NCBI GenBank assembly: GCA_965219915.1
Contig: OZ244794.1
Span: 2,666,001-2,730,000, forward strand
Reading direction: 5' to 3'
DNA: 64,000 bases
From: Bin80 sp965219915
GTDB lineage: Bacteria; Bacteroidota; Rhodothermia; Rhodothermales; Bin80
Of this stretch, positions 1 to 10,400 are shown one piece after another. The notes beneath the pieces are model-generated. The model was not told the origin of the DNA and searched no databases. It was given only the letters and a program-made list of their open reading frames with translations. Position 1 is the stretch's first letter. Every line of letters starts with the position of its first letter. The position numbers and the translations under genes were made by a program.

Positions 1-99
1 AAAACCCACCAACAACGACTCAACCTACCCCCGCAAATATCCGAATTCATCGCTTAAAACCATGACCAGAATCTTTTTCTGTTAAGCACTCAAGTGGCT

Positions 100-2571
100 C
101 TATTTGATGCGCATCATGCGTCCACCAGCGCGATGTATCTCCTCCCCCATTCGCGCCGTGACCTGATAGACGTACGCCCCGGACGACAAGTGGGACACAT
201 CCAAGGGTAGTGACTTTGAAGCCCCAGCCGCCACTGCCGCAAACTCTTCCCGGTGGACCCGCTGGCCGAGTATGTTGAATACATCCACTGTGACAGCCGC
301 CACTTGCGGTAAATCCAGTAGAATAGTCGTGGACGGATAGAACGGGTTGGGATAATTTCCGAGCAGATTGAAGTCGACCACCAAGGGCGTCTCCAATGTG
401 TCTGTAGGCGTATTCGAAACCGTTACCGTAACCCAATCGGGGGTTGAGTATGCATGTCCAAGGGATTCGTCTGGATAGCCTACATGTCCGGGAGCCACCA
501 CCACCTTAAAGTACAGTTCTCCTTCCGCTGTGGGCGCCGTAAAGCTTGGCCTGGCCGTGTTGCCGCCTGTCAGAGGCAACGCCCCTGAAATGAGCGTATT
601 TGAATCGGGGCCGTCTACCTGAACCCACTCCCATCGAACAAAATTCCCCCATGGTCCCGTGACACTGCCCGAAATCGAAGCCGCACCCCCCGGCTGTACC
701 GTTAGATCTGCACCCGCATTGACGACCGGCCTGAACGGGGCGCCCGGGTTATTTTGCAGATATAAGCCGGAGGAGGCATAACTAACCCTCAGGGATAATT
801 CAGCAAGTTTTTCAAAGATGCCGTCGGGGAGCATGGACAAATCGTTACCCCCCAAATGAAGCCCAGTCAGCGAGGTCAGTTCATCAAAGATGCCTTCGGG
901 GAGCGTAACCAGAGCATTGCCGCCCAAATTCAGCTGATTCAACGAGGTCAGATGATCAAAGATGTCGTCAGGGAGCGTCGACAAATCGTTATCCGCCAAA
1001 TGAAGCCCAGTCAGCGAGGTCAGTTCATCAAAGATACCGCCGGGGAGCGTGGATAAATCGTTATACCCCAAATGAAGCGAAGTCAGCGAGGTCAGTTCAT
1101 CAAAGATACCAGCGGGGAGCGCGGACAAATCGTTGCCCCCCAAATTAAGCTCAGTCAGCGAGGTCAGTTCATCAAAGATGCCGTCGGGGAGCGTGGACAA
1201 ATCGTTAGTCTGCAAATGCAGCTCAGTCAGCGAGGTCAGTCCATCAAAGGTGCCGGCGGGAAGCGTGGACAAATCGTTTTCGTCCAACCAAAGCAAGTTC
1301 AGCGATGTCAGTTCATCAAAGATGCCACCTGGGAGCGTGGACAAATCGTTCTGTTCCAACCGAAGCCAAGTCAGCGAAATCAGTCCATCAAAGGTGCCGG
1401 CAGGGAGCGTGGACAAATCGTTATTTTTCAAATCAAGCACAATCAGCGAGGTCAATTCACTAAAGATGCCGGCCGGGAGCGTGGACAAATCGTTCGTGTA
1501 CAAATCAAGCCAAGTCAGTGAGGTCAGTTCATCGAAGATGCCATCGGGGAGCATGGACAAGCCGTTTCCGTACCACAATAGCCTTTTCAGCGAGGTCAGT
1601 TTATCAAAGATGCCGGCGGGGAGTATGGACAAATCGTTGAACCCCAAATCAAGCCTAGTCAGCGAAGTCAGTTCATCAAAGATGCCGTCGGGGAACGTGG
1701 ACAAACCGTTACTTGGCAACCAAAGCATGGTCAGCGAGGTCAGTTCATCAAAGATGCCGCCGGGCAGCGTCGACAAATCATTGGCCCCCAAATGAAGCGA
1801 AGTCAGTGAAGTCAGTTCATCAAAGATGCCGGCGGACAGTGTGGACAAATCGTTCTGCTTCAATTCAAGCCCGGTCAGCGAGGTCAGTTCATCAAAGATG
1901 CCGTCCGGGAGCGTGGACAAATCGTTCCCCGACAAACTAAGAGTAGTCAGCGAGGTCAGCTCATCAAAGATGCCATCGGACAGCTGGGACAAATCGTTGT
2001 ACCACAAATCTAGCCTGGTCAGCGAGGTCATTTCATCAAAGATGCCGTCGGGGAGCGCGGACAAACGGTTGAACCCCAAATCAAGCATAGTCAGCGAAGT
2101 CAGACCATCAAAATCTCCTGCCTTCAGAATTGAGATGTTTTCAGAAGATAAATCCAGGGTATCCGTGATGGCCGCCAATTGAGTACTCGTAACTTCGGAA
2201 CAGTCATTTGTAGCGGAGATTCGACTCAAAATCGCATCCATGACCGCAGTCGTCCGATCACAAATATTCATAATCATATGTGTAACCGGTTTCACGACTG
2301 AATTTCCGTCCACAGAAATTTCTGACCAAAATCTGTCATGAAAGAGCTCGTATGATTCGGACTCTTGCCAGAAACGCTCTTCCCGGCCCCTGCCATCTGG
2401 ATTAGGAGTGGCCCTCTTTGAGGTTATATTCTCCTCCCATCCTCGTACCTTCGTGAAGTCCGTTTCATTGGACGATGCATGCTTCGACACCTGCGAGAGA
2501 ACCAGGCCGGGCAGAAGCAGATACAGAAACGCTGCCAGAAAACAAACATGGTATAGTCTGCACGAGAACAT
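100..2571 (-). CDS. Secreted leucine-rich repeat protein with type IX sorting domain
   Basis: An exported, probably cell-surface binding protein. I chose the ATG at 2571 because it begins a good signal peptide (MFSCRLYHVCFLAAF, then LLLPGLVLSQ); the frame stays open upstream to 2745, but that extension is not signal-like. After a short N-terminal region comes a cap with two cysteines (ICDRTTAV, then NDCSEVT). Next are about 18 leucine-rich repeats of 24 residues following LTSLTxLxLxxNDLSTLP and then xGIFDE. A PKD/Ig-like beta domain follows (around NAGADLTVQPGG). The last 85 residues are a type A C-terminal sorting domain (GNYPNPFYPSTTI ... LSSGAYVYQV), which in Bacteroidota and relatives directs export by the type IX system and surface anchoring. 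The repeats resemble lamprey VLR and bacterial cysteine-capped LRR proteins. The ligand is unknown. Domain calls are secure; the start is less so. Confidence 0.9.
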   Translation of the reverse strand: MFSCRLYHVCFLAAFLYLLLPGLVLSQVSKHASSNETDFTKVRGWEENITSKRATPNPDGRGREERFWQESESYELFHDRFWSEISVDGNSVVKPVTHMIMNICDRTTAVMDAILSRISATNDCSEVTSTQLAAITDTLDLSSENISILKAGDFDGLTSLTMLDLGFNRLSALPDGIFDEMTSLTRLDLWYNDLSQLSDGIFDELTSLTTLSLSGNDLSTLPDGIFDELTSLTGLELKQNDLSTLSAGIFDELTSLTSLHLGANDLSTLPGGIFDELTSLTMLWLPSNGLSTFPDGIFDELTSLTRLDLGFNDLSILPAGIFDKLTSLKRLLWYGNGLSMLPDGIFDELTSLTWLDLYTNDLSTLPAGIFSELTSLIVLDLKNNDLSTLPAGTFDGLISLTWLRLEQNDLSTLPGGIFDELTSLNLLWLDENDLSTLPAGTFDGLTSLTELHLQTNDLSTLPDGIFDELTSLTELNLGGNDLSALPAGIFDELTSLTSLHLGYNDLSTLPGGIFDELTSLTGLHLADNDLSTLPDDIFDHLTSLNQLNLGGNALVTLPEGIFDELTSLTGLHLGGNDLSMLPDGIFEKLAELSLRVSYASSGLYLQNNPGAPFRPVVNAGADLTVQPGGAASISGSVTGPWGNFVRWEWVQVDGPDSNTLISGALPLTGGNTARPSFTAPTAEGELYFKVVVAPGHVGYPDESLGHAYSTPDWVTVTVSNTPTDTLETPLVVDFNLLGNYPNPFYPSTTILLDLPQVAAVTVDVFNILGQRVHREEFAAVAAGASKSLPLDVSHLSSGAYVYQVTARMGEEIHRAGGRMMRIK
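815..2110 (-). repeat. Tandem 72-bp repeats encoding the LRR array
   Basis: About 18 tandem units of 72 bp, each coding one 24-residue leucine-rich repeat. The plus-strand core is gtcagcgaggtcagttcatc followed by aaagatgcc, and it recurs almost unchanged. Changes concentrate in the codons either side of the LxL strand motif and before the conserved Asn. Boundaries are given to within a few bases. Confidence 0.9.
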
Positions 2572-2829
2572 CCCCTTACGGAATCGGCTCGAAATGCAAA
2601 GAACTGAGAAAACGTCAGAGGTCCTATGGCTGTGAGTGGACACGAACGGACGATTAAAAGCGAAGCCATATTTCCCGAAAGGACGGAGCATTACAGTCCG
2701 TTTGCGTACATTTGCAATGAAGGGAGTGCTCTCAATTAAAGTCATAGAATCACCTTCATGCGGTACGCTTAAGAGCGTGAAGATCCAGCATGTGCGCCAA
2801 GCCCAATCTCCGCCATGAATAACAGGGGT

Positions 2830-5800
2830 TTAAGGCGCGTGCGGTAAGGACTCAGGCTGAGACCGCATTCGAACAACTATACTGTACAACACCGGAACAA
2901 TGAACAGTGTAAGTATGGTCGCACTGGTTAACCCCCCAACAATAGCAATGGCCAGCGGCCTACGCAACTCTGCCCCCTGACCAAAACCCATCGCCAAGGG
3001 CAAAAGCCCAAGAACAGTCGTAATCGTGGTCATAAGAATCGGCCGCACACGATCACGCCCCGCTGCCAGGATAGCCTCGCGTGTCGGCATGCCCGCAGCA
3101 CGCCTCTGATTAATGAAATCAGTCTTTATGATTGCATCATTAACCACAATCCCAACAAGTACCACAGCCCCCATAAGGCTCATCAGGTTAATGGACTGGC
3201 CTGTAATCCCGAGCACAAAAGAAACCCCTGCCGCCGCCAGAGGCACAGATACCAGGATGATAAGCGGTTGAACCAGATTCTCAAACTGTGCCGCCAAAAT
3301 CAGGTACACAAGCAACAAGCTTAACGCCAGACTGAGCCCTACCCCGAACAGACTTTGCTGAAACACCTCAGCTGCGCCCCCTACACGACTGCGTACGGTG
3401 ATTGGCAGGACACTTCTAGTTACCTCGTTCACTGCGCCTATTGCCCTTCCAAGGTCATATCCTTGCGCCACATCAGCTGTCAATCGAATAACAGAAGCCT
3501 GCTCTACTCGAATGAGAGCAGCCGGTAATGGTAATGATGTCGCGGTAACAAACTCTCCGATGGGCATCAATCCATCGCGTGTCCGGATCTGTTCAGCCAA
3601 GAGTCGCTCAATAGAATCAATATGACGCGAGCGTATCACAATAGGCACTTCCTCGTTCACGGTCTTGAGTGTGGTCGCCTCACTTCCGCGTGCGCCGGCC
3701 TCCAGGTATGCCGTCAGCGCTCCTGCGGTAACCCCGAAACGGTTCATTACATCACGCTTGAAGCCAAGTTGGTACGTGGGCACCGACGCCGCATCCGTAC
3801 GACGCACATTGGCGAGTTCCGGTCTTACCTCCAACAGTTGTTGAACGCGCGCTACGACATTTTCTGCATCACGCCGCTCTTCGCTCACAAGATCGATTAG
3901 TATATCGGCGTCACTCGTGGTCAGCAGTTGCTCAAGTTGGGTTTCTACACGCTGAACCTTGATCGAGACATCGTCGGGCAGATCAAGTGACTGTACATCT
4001 GATAATATTTTATCGGCGCGCTGCCCCGGCGGTAACAATAAGGTAACGTCACCTTCATAGGGCGGGCGTGGATCCAGGTCTAAACGAGCTTGATCGCGTT
4101 CCCCTAGGTCCGCGAGCACTCTTTCAGCCCATCCTCTAGACTTTGCCTGGGACTCAATGTCTGATGCACGCGCTGCAACCATTGCCAGGTCAGCATCTGT
4201 AGGTAGCGTAATCCGCACATCAATGCGCCCCTGCTCCGTCTTCGGGATCACTTCGCGAGGCAGGTTCGTGATTAACAATCCGGCACCCATGAGTACCAGA
4301 GCACAAAGCATCACTACCGTCAAACGATGATCCAAACTCCAAGAAAGGGCACGTTCATAACCTGATAACAGTCTCGCTCCAAAACGAGATTCGCGCTCCC
4401 CTCGGACAGTGGTTTTCTTTTCACGCGATACTATGAGTGGGACAACAGTAAGTGCCACGAGCAGTGAAGCCAGCAGCGAACACACAACTGCCAGCGACTG
4501 ATCCCGGAAGAGGCGTCCCGCCAACCCCTCTACCAGCGTGATCGGCAAAAAGACGGCAATCGTGGTCAGCGTGCTTGCCGTTATAGCCCCTGCAACTTCG
4601 GATACCCCATTGCGGGCAGCTTCCAACGGCCCCTGCCCCTGCTCCCGCAAGCGGGAAATATTCTCAATAACAACAATGGCATTATCAACAAGCATACCCG
4701 CACCCAGCGCAAGGCCACTCAGCGAGATCAGGTTGAAAGTGACCTCCAGTGGCTCAAATAACACCAATGTCACCGCTACCGAAAGCGGTACTGCAATCGC
4801 AGCCGCCAAAAGAACACGCGCACGCTTCAGGAAAACAAGCAAAACCACGATTGCCAGGATGCCTCCCAACATCACGGCCTGCGTAACCCCGCCGATCGCT
4901 GCTCTGATGAACGTGCTCTCATCCACAACTACATCCAGGGTGATCCGCTCATGTTCTTCTTCCAGTTCAGTCAGAACTGTTCGAATTTCTTCTACCGCCC
5001 GAACAACATTCGCGTCCGCCTTACGCTCAACAAGCAATAGAAGTGTTTCTGCACCATCTAGACGAACCAGCCCACGACGGTCCATAACACCGTCGCGTAC
5101 CTCAGCAATATCCCGTAATCGAAGGGGCGCATTGTTCCGTACGGAAATGACCGTTTCCGCAATATCTTCGGCGTCCTTGAATTCCCCGCTAACTTCAACG
5201 GGATATCTGAACGGCCCCCGCCTAATTACCCCGCCCTGTGCCGCTACGTTTGCCCCCTGCAACCGGCCTGCAATCTGATTTAGGCTGATCCCGTACGCCA
5301 GGATCTGGTTGGGATCGACATCAATTTCGATTTGACGTTCAAATCCGCCAGTCACCTGCACGCGCGCGACATCACCAAGTTGCTCCAGTCGCCGTGCAAT
5401 AATGTCTCGACCAACACGCTTGAGCTCCACCAGATCGTCTGCTCGCCCCCCTTGAAGTTCTTGCGCATACCGCAGGGCAATGATCATTATGGGGCGATCA
5501 CCCGGATTAAGGTGTAGCACAGCCGGCCTGGATGCCTCCCGTGGGAAAGTGTCACCTATGCGATCCAGATTTTCCCGGACATCCAGTAACGCGAGATCCA
5601 AATCTGTATTCCACCCGAACTGCATATGCACAAGACTCCCGCCAAGAAGCGTACGTGAAGTCACGCGCGTAAGCCCCGCCGTGCCGGCAACGGCTTGTTC
5701 TACTCGCTCGGTTACAGCCCGCTCAACTCTTTCCGGGGGCACATCAGGGTAACTAGTCCATACTACAAGCCCCGGATATCGCAGGTCAGGGAGCAAAGCA

Positions 5801-5904
5801 ACCGGCAACCTTACGTAGGCTACGGCCGCCAACACTATCAGCAGCATGTAGAATGCCGTGACTGCTACCGGACGATTAAGGCAGGCTGCAATAAAGGTTT
5901 TCAT
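2830..5904 (-). CDS. RND efflux pump permease (AcrB/HAE1 type)
   Basis: Inner-membrane proton-driven efflux permease of the resistance-nodulation-division superfamily, 1,024 residues, the usual length. It begins with the typical first transmembrane segment and porter-domain start (RPVAVTAFYMLLIV, then PVALLPDLRYPGL). It carries TM4 GAGMLVDNAIVVIENISR, where AcrB has two adjacent aspartates and this protein has Asp-Asn, as in many HAE1 and SwrC-type pumps. The C-terminal half has the second porter repeat and the TM10 region VLVGIVVNDAIIKTDFINQR. It lies 32 bp after the adaptor gene at 5937-7211 and is clearly co-transcribed with it. A different RND pump is divergent at 7413. The substrate cannot be told from the sequence. 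Confidence 0.95.
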   Translation of the reverse strand: MKTFIAACLNRPVAVTAFYMLLIVLAAVAYVRLPVALLPDLRYPGLVVWTSYPDVPPERVERAVTERVEQAVAGTAGLTRVTSRTLLGGSLVHMQFGWNTDLDLALLDVRENLDRIGDTFPREASRPAVLHLNPGDRPIMIIALRYAQELQGGRADDLVELKRVGRDIIARRLEQLGDVARVQVTGGFERQIEIDVDPNQILAYGISLNQIAGRLQGANVAAQGGVIRRGPFRYPVEVSGEFKDAEDIAETVISVRNNAPLRLRDIAEVRDGVMDRRGLVRLDGAETLLLLVERKADANVVRAVEEIRTVLTELEEEHERITLDVVVDESTFIRAAIGGVTQAVMLGGILAIVVLLVFLKRARVLLAAAIAVPLSVAVTLVLFEPLEVTFNLISLSGLALGAGMLVDNAIVVIENISRLREQGQGPLEAARNGVSEVAGAITASTLTTIAVFLPITLVEGLAGRLFRDQSLAVVCSLLASLLVALTVVPLIVSREKKTTVRGERESRFGARLLSGYERALSWSLDHRLTVVMLCALVLMGAGLLITNLPREVIPKTEQGRIDVRITLPTDADLAMVAARASDIESQAKSRGWAERVLADLGERDQARLDLDPRPPYEGDVTLLLPPGQRADKILSDVQSLDLPDDVSIKVQRVETQLEQLLTTSDADILIDLVSEERRDAENVVARVQQLLEVRPELANVRRTDAASVPTYQLGFKRDVMNRFGVTAGALTAYLEAGARGSEATTLKTVNEEVPIVIRSRHIDSIERLLAEQIRTRDGLMPIGEFVTATSLPLPAALIRVEQASVIRLTADVAQGYDLGRAIGAVNEVTRSVLPITVRSRVGGAAEVFQQSLFGVGLSLALSLLLVYLILAAQFENLVQPLIILVSVPLAAAGVSFVLGITGQSINLMSLMGAVVLVGIVVNDAIIKTDFINQRRAAGMPTREAILAAGRDRVRPILMTTITTVLGLLPLAMGFGQGAELRRPLAIAIVGGLTSATILTLFIVPVLYSIVVRMRSQPESLPHAP

Positions 5905-5936
5905 GTCTCACCAGAGATCACCCAGCAACTCAATTC

Positions 5937-7211
5937 CTACTTCAACCCCAATTCTACTACAGCGGTTACCTCTACAGGAACGTCATGAGCCAGCGCATAA
6001 TTACCCATGACGATAAGTGAGTCGCCCGGCTCAACTATACTCGGCGGATCACCACCAATGATTTCCGTGAAATCGCCGGAGCGCTCGCCTACGATCACAT
6101 ACATCCAGTAGGATCTACCTCCATCAACAAGGAAAACAACATCTCTCCCTTGCCGAACGACTACAGCGTCAGATGGAACTACCATTCGATCCTGTAACCG
6201 GTTTTTTTCCAGAGCTATATCCGCATAAAGGCCCGATACGAGCCGCCCACCGGGATTCTGCAATGCCACAGTGACGCGCCCGACCCCGGTCCCTGGCTCA
6301 ATGGAGGGATTGACCGCATGAACGTAACCCTGGAACAGTTCATCGCTGTAGCTCGGTATACTCACGTTGGCCGATACTCCTCTAAGAATATGCACCAAGT
6401 CACCCTCCAGGACATCCACGTCCACCTTCATTCGATTATCGTCGATCAACGTAAGCAGTGTCGTACCAGCCCCGATGTTCTGCCCCGCCTCCACCATAAG
6501 GTCTGCTATTCGTCCTGTGAATGGGGCCACAACGCGTGTACGTTCCACTTGTAGGCGGGCCTGCTCAACCTGCAGTTCGGTCTGCGTAAGATTGTTGGTC
6601 ACTGCTGCTACATCCTCGCGTTGATTACCCACGAGTAGATTCATGGCTTCAAAACGACGGCGAGCATTATCCAGTTCTGACTGCAGGAGATTCCCAGCTG
6701 CAAATGCTTCCTGTGCGGTCTTCAGCTGGGCTCTGGCTTCTGCTAGTTTCGTGGTGTCGGCTTCGGTCAGTTCCCCGGCATTGCTGAGTTGTACCGAAAA
6801 AACCGACAATGCCTGGAGCCGGGCTGCTTCAGCTTCCCTAAGCCGAATGAGAGGTTCGCGATCATCCAGTCGCAGCAGCACCTGACCTGCCTGTACACGC
6901 TGCCCTTCTTCTACGGGTCGTTCAAGAATGAGGCCACCGATCTCTGCACTTATCTCGGCTTTTCTCCACGGTGCCAAGTGTCCCGTCGCTTCTGCGCGAA
7001 GCGGGAACTCCCCCCGCTCTATTACCATGACTTCAACAGGAGCACGTGCAGCTTCTGGCTCTTCAGTTAGTTGCCGATCGTCCTCCGAATCCTCCCCGGT
7101 TATGTAAGGCCATATTCCGTACAGGATCAACCCTGCCGTAGCCAACGCTAAAATCAAACCGAATACCTGCCAAGGACGAATCTTTACTGATGAGCGCGAT
7201 TTACTGGCCAT
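5937..7211 (-). CDS. RND efflux periplasmic adaptor (membrane fusion protein)
   Basis: Periplasmic adaptor that links an RND pump to an outer-membrane channel. It has an N-terminal membrane anchor (PWQVFGLILALATAGLILYG). A split biotinyl-lipoyl domain follows (APWRKAEISAEIGGLILERP, later VVAPFTGRIADLMVEAGQN) around a coiled-coil hairpin of roughly residues 110-205. A beta-barrel and a membrane-proximal domain finish the protein. Length 424 residues is normal. It is the first gene of an adaptor-pump operon (pump 32 bp downstream). It is also divergent from a second pump that has no adaptor of its own, so it may serve both. The 200-bp divergent region holds a perfect inverted repeat that is a likely control site. 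Confidence 0.93.
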   Translation of the reverse strand: MASKSRSSVKIRPWQVFGLILALATAGLILYGIWPYITGEDSEDDRQLTEEPEAARAPVEVMVIERGEFPLRAEATGHLAPWRKAEISAEIGGLILERPVEEGQRVQAGQVLLRLDDREPLIRLREAEAARLQALSVFSVQLSNAGELTEADTTKLAEARAQLKTAQEAFAAGNLLQSELDNARRRFEAMNLLVGNQREDVAAVTNNLTQTELQVEQARLQVERTRVVAPFTGRIADLMVEAGQNIGAGTTLLTLIDDNRMKVDVDVLEGDLVHILRGVSANVSIPSYSDELFQGYVHAVNPSIEPGTGVGRVTVALQNPGGRLVSGLYADIALEKNRLQDRMVVPSDAVVVRQGRDVVFLVDGGRSYWMYVIVGERSGDFTEIIGGDPPSIVEPGDSLIVMGNYALAHDVPVEVTAVVELGLK

Positions 7212-7329
7212 AAAATGATTTTTTTTCGGTCTATTCCGAGTCTATAATCCGAATGTCCCTAGCAGCAAGAAGCTTGCCAAAGTGAGTGAACTTCACGATA
7301 GGCAAGGCAACTTCCCCTCTGGGGCGTTC

Positions 7330-7360
7330 GCTGAACTATGCTGCCGAAATATAGTTCAGC
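7330..7360. promoter_or_regulatory. Perfect 10-bp inverted repeat, candidate operator
   Basis: GCTGAACTAT at 7330-7339 and its exact reverse complement ATAGTTCAGC at 7351-7360 are separated by 11 bp. The half-site centres are 21 bp apart, two helical turns, as expected for a dimeric regulator binding one face of DNA. It sits between the divergent adaptor (7211) and pump (7413) genes. A repressor site for the efflux cluster is the simplest reading; no regulator gene is adjacent. An RNA hairpin in the leader of the pump mRNA is the alternative. Confidence 0.55.
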
Positions 7361-7412
7361 TTTACCGTGTCGATTGGAATGTTGTCCGCCAAACACTATT
7401 CACGCCACTATT

Positions 7413-10400
7413 ATGTTCACTAAGGGAGCCGGGCTCCTGAAAAGACCCATCTCGGTGATATCCTGGTGTGTTGCGCTAGTTCTTGCCGGCACCTGGGCTG
7501 CAATTGATATTCCAATTGAATACTCACCGAACACTGAGTTGCCCCGCGTGAGAGTTTCGGCAATTTGGCCCGGCGCATCCCCCAGGCAAGTCGAGCGGTA
7601 CGTGACCGCCCCGATTGAACGTGAAATCCAGACCGTTCCCGGTATTGCCGAAATCGGTAGCATTTCCTCCGAGGGACGCTCACATGTCCAGATCCTGGTG
7701 GATGAGGATGTTGACCTGAGCACTTTTGCCACCCAGATTGGTGAGCGTCTAACCCTGCTCAGAGACCAATTGCCTGATGATGTATCACCTCGGCTGACTA
7801 AGCAGATCCCGGAGGCCTTTCGTGACGTACAGGGCTTCATGACACTAAGGTTAATCGGTCCCTACAACCCGGATGAACTTAGAAAACTGGCCGATGAACA
7901 CCTCAAACCCCAATTCGAAAGTCTGCCCGGTGTTGATCTGGTTGAGGTTACCGGCGGGAGTGAACGGGAGCTCCTGATTACTCTGGATCCGGCCCGACTG
8001 GATGCCTATGGAATTGATTATTCCGAGGTGAGGGGACAAATAAGTTCGGCTTTACGGGATCATGTTTTCGGACGCATGGATGCCAAAGGCCGGGGACACC
8101 TGATGATTAGCCGCCCTGAACTTGATGTAAGCCTTCTGTCCGCCATCATAGTCAGCCGAAGTAATCCAGAGAAACTTCCGATTCGCCTTGATCAAGTTGC
8201 TGACTTGAATCTGGGCCCGGCCCCACGCCAGAGTATCCGGCGTATTGACGGGCTTAATGCAGTGGCGTTGGATCTGGAACGGACACGGGGTTCACATATG
8301 ATCAATGTCGCCAAGACCGTCAATAATCGAATTGAGGATATCCGGGACTCCCTGCCGGAAGGTGCGCGGCTGATGATCGTCATGGATCGCACCGAGGACG
8401 TCCGCGAACTGCTAGATGATTTAGCACTACGCGGCGGTATCGGTCTAATCCTGGTCACATTCGTGCTGCTCTTTATGCTAAAGAGCGTAAGAGCTACTGC
8501 TATTGTGTTATTCAGTGTCGCTCTGGCACTAGCACCTGCGCTGGCCTTGTTCAGGTTTTTCGACCTTTCCCTGAACGTAATTACGCTGGCCGGCCTAGTT
8601 CTTGTCTTCGGCCTATTGGTGGACAACAGTGTTGTCATTGTTGAACAGCTGCTCCTGCAGCAGCAAAAGTTAATGGCACGCGGAATTCAGGGGCTTGAGT
8701 TGCAAATAGTTCGCACAAAAGCCGCCCTGAAGGCAGTATGGCTGCCGCTAATGGGAGGCACTTTAAGTACCATGGCCGTCATGCTTCCCCTAGTTTACCT
8801 AAGCGGGGATTTGCGTGACTTGTTTCTGCCCTTTGGAGTTCTGGTAAGCCTTACCCTTCTTATCTCGTTGGCAAGCGCAGTCATCTTCGTGCCGGTAGTT
8901 GTGCGCTTTCTGCCTCCCAAAAGTGAAAAGCCGGAACACCGCTGGCTTAGACGAGCAGTTGCCTCACCTTACCGCCTGGTTGCCAGATTTCCGAAATCCA
9001 CCCTGATCGCACTGTTTCTTGTGCTCGGCGTCCCCATATGGACACTGCCCATGCAAATCAACGAGCCCCGGCGAGGATGGTCAAGTGAGGTTAAGGGACG
9101 TTTCGCAAACGTGTATAACGCTACCTTGGGAGCCCAAACAATCCAGGGAGCACGCGAATGGCTGGATCCACTCACAGGAGGAGTCCTGCGACCTTTTTTC
9201 AGAAACACATCATTCTACAAACCCTGGCGTTACCGTGAACGAGAATCCATCCGTGTTAACCTGACATTTCCAAAGGGAAATACGATTGAGCGGAGCGACT
9301 CGCTGATTGTAGATTTTGAGCAGATGGCCCTTGCAGAGGCGAGCGTTTATCGAACCGATGTACGGATCAGCGAGGACTATGCGCGTTTGGAAATCGAATT
9401 CAAGAAAGGTGCACTCCTGGAGCCTGGCCCCTATATCCTGCAAAGACGTCTCGTAGGCCGGGCCATCCTCCTCGGCGGATTATCAGTGTACGTGTCAGGG
9501 ATAATCCCGCAGACTAGTTATTCCAGTGGGGGTGGCGGTGGATCCGGTGGCGCACGGGTTAGCATGTATGGTCCAAACTACGAGGACCTTGATGCCCTGG
9601 CAAATCAGTTTGCAGCCTTTGTTAAGCGAAGAAGTCGCCGTGTCCAAACCGTAGACTTGAATGGCACCCGAAATTCATGGGTTGCGACCCAGGCTCGCCA
9701 TGTCCTTCAGCTTGAATGGTCCGGTGATGCTACGGCAAGAACCGGTACAGATGCCAGGTGGATTTATTATCGATTGAGACCCTACTTCGAGACCAACCGC
9801 GCATCCTGGAGGGCCGATATAGCTGGTGATACTCGAGTACCTATCCGGATTATTCTTGAGAAAGCTCCCGAGATGGACATTGACCGCATCATTCAGCGTC
9901 CACTCTTGGTCGCTGACAGCTCAGCCCTGAGGTTAGCAGGTGTGGCAAACTACAATATCACTCAAAGGCCTGCGGAGATTGAGCGTGAGGACCAGCAGTA
10001 TGTACGTCATGTGTCTGTTGATTTTCGGGGCCCCTTTGACATGAGACGGAAGTTTATGGGGGACGCAGTCGCGGCTTTCTCTGTACCGCCTGGATATCGA
10101 CTTGACTACGGGAATAATTACTTCTTCACTGATGAAACCAAGCGTGCTTTCAGTTGGGTTTTTGTTGCAACCATTATCCTTGTATTCCTGGTTACGGCAT
10201 CAGTGTTTGAGTCATGGCGTCTGCCCCTGGTGGTCATGCTCAGTGTTCCGCTAGCCGCAGTAGGCGTTTGTATCGGCTTCATCTTCACTGGAACCAGCTT
10301 TGTTGAGGGGGCTTTTATCGGGATCGTTCTCCTGATTGGCATCGCCGTTAACGACAGTATTCTATTGACAGATCGTTTTCGGCAATTGCGAGTGGACCGT

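Noticed and set aside
815..2110. Regular repeats that could suggest a CRISPR array
   Set aside because: Units are 72 bp tandem coding repeats without unique spacers of constant length; no cas genes nearby.
856..2182. Plus-strand open frames with repeated peptide units opposite the LRR gene
   Set aside because: They are antisense shadows of the 72-bp repeats; no start context, signal or family match, while the minus strand gives a complete LRR protein.
4538..5278. 246-codon plus-strand frame inside the first RND pump
   Set aside because: Low-complexity Ser/Thr/Arg shadow of the pump gene on the other strand.
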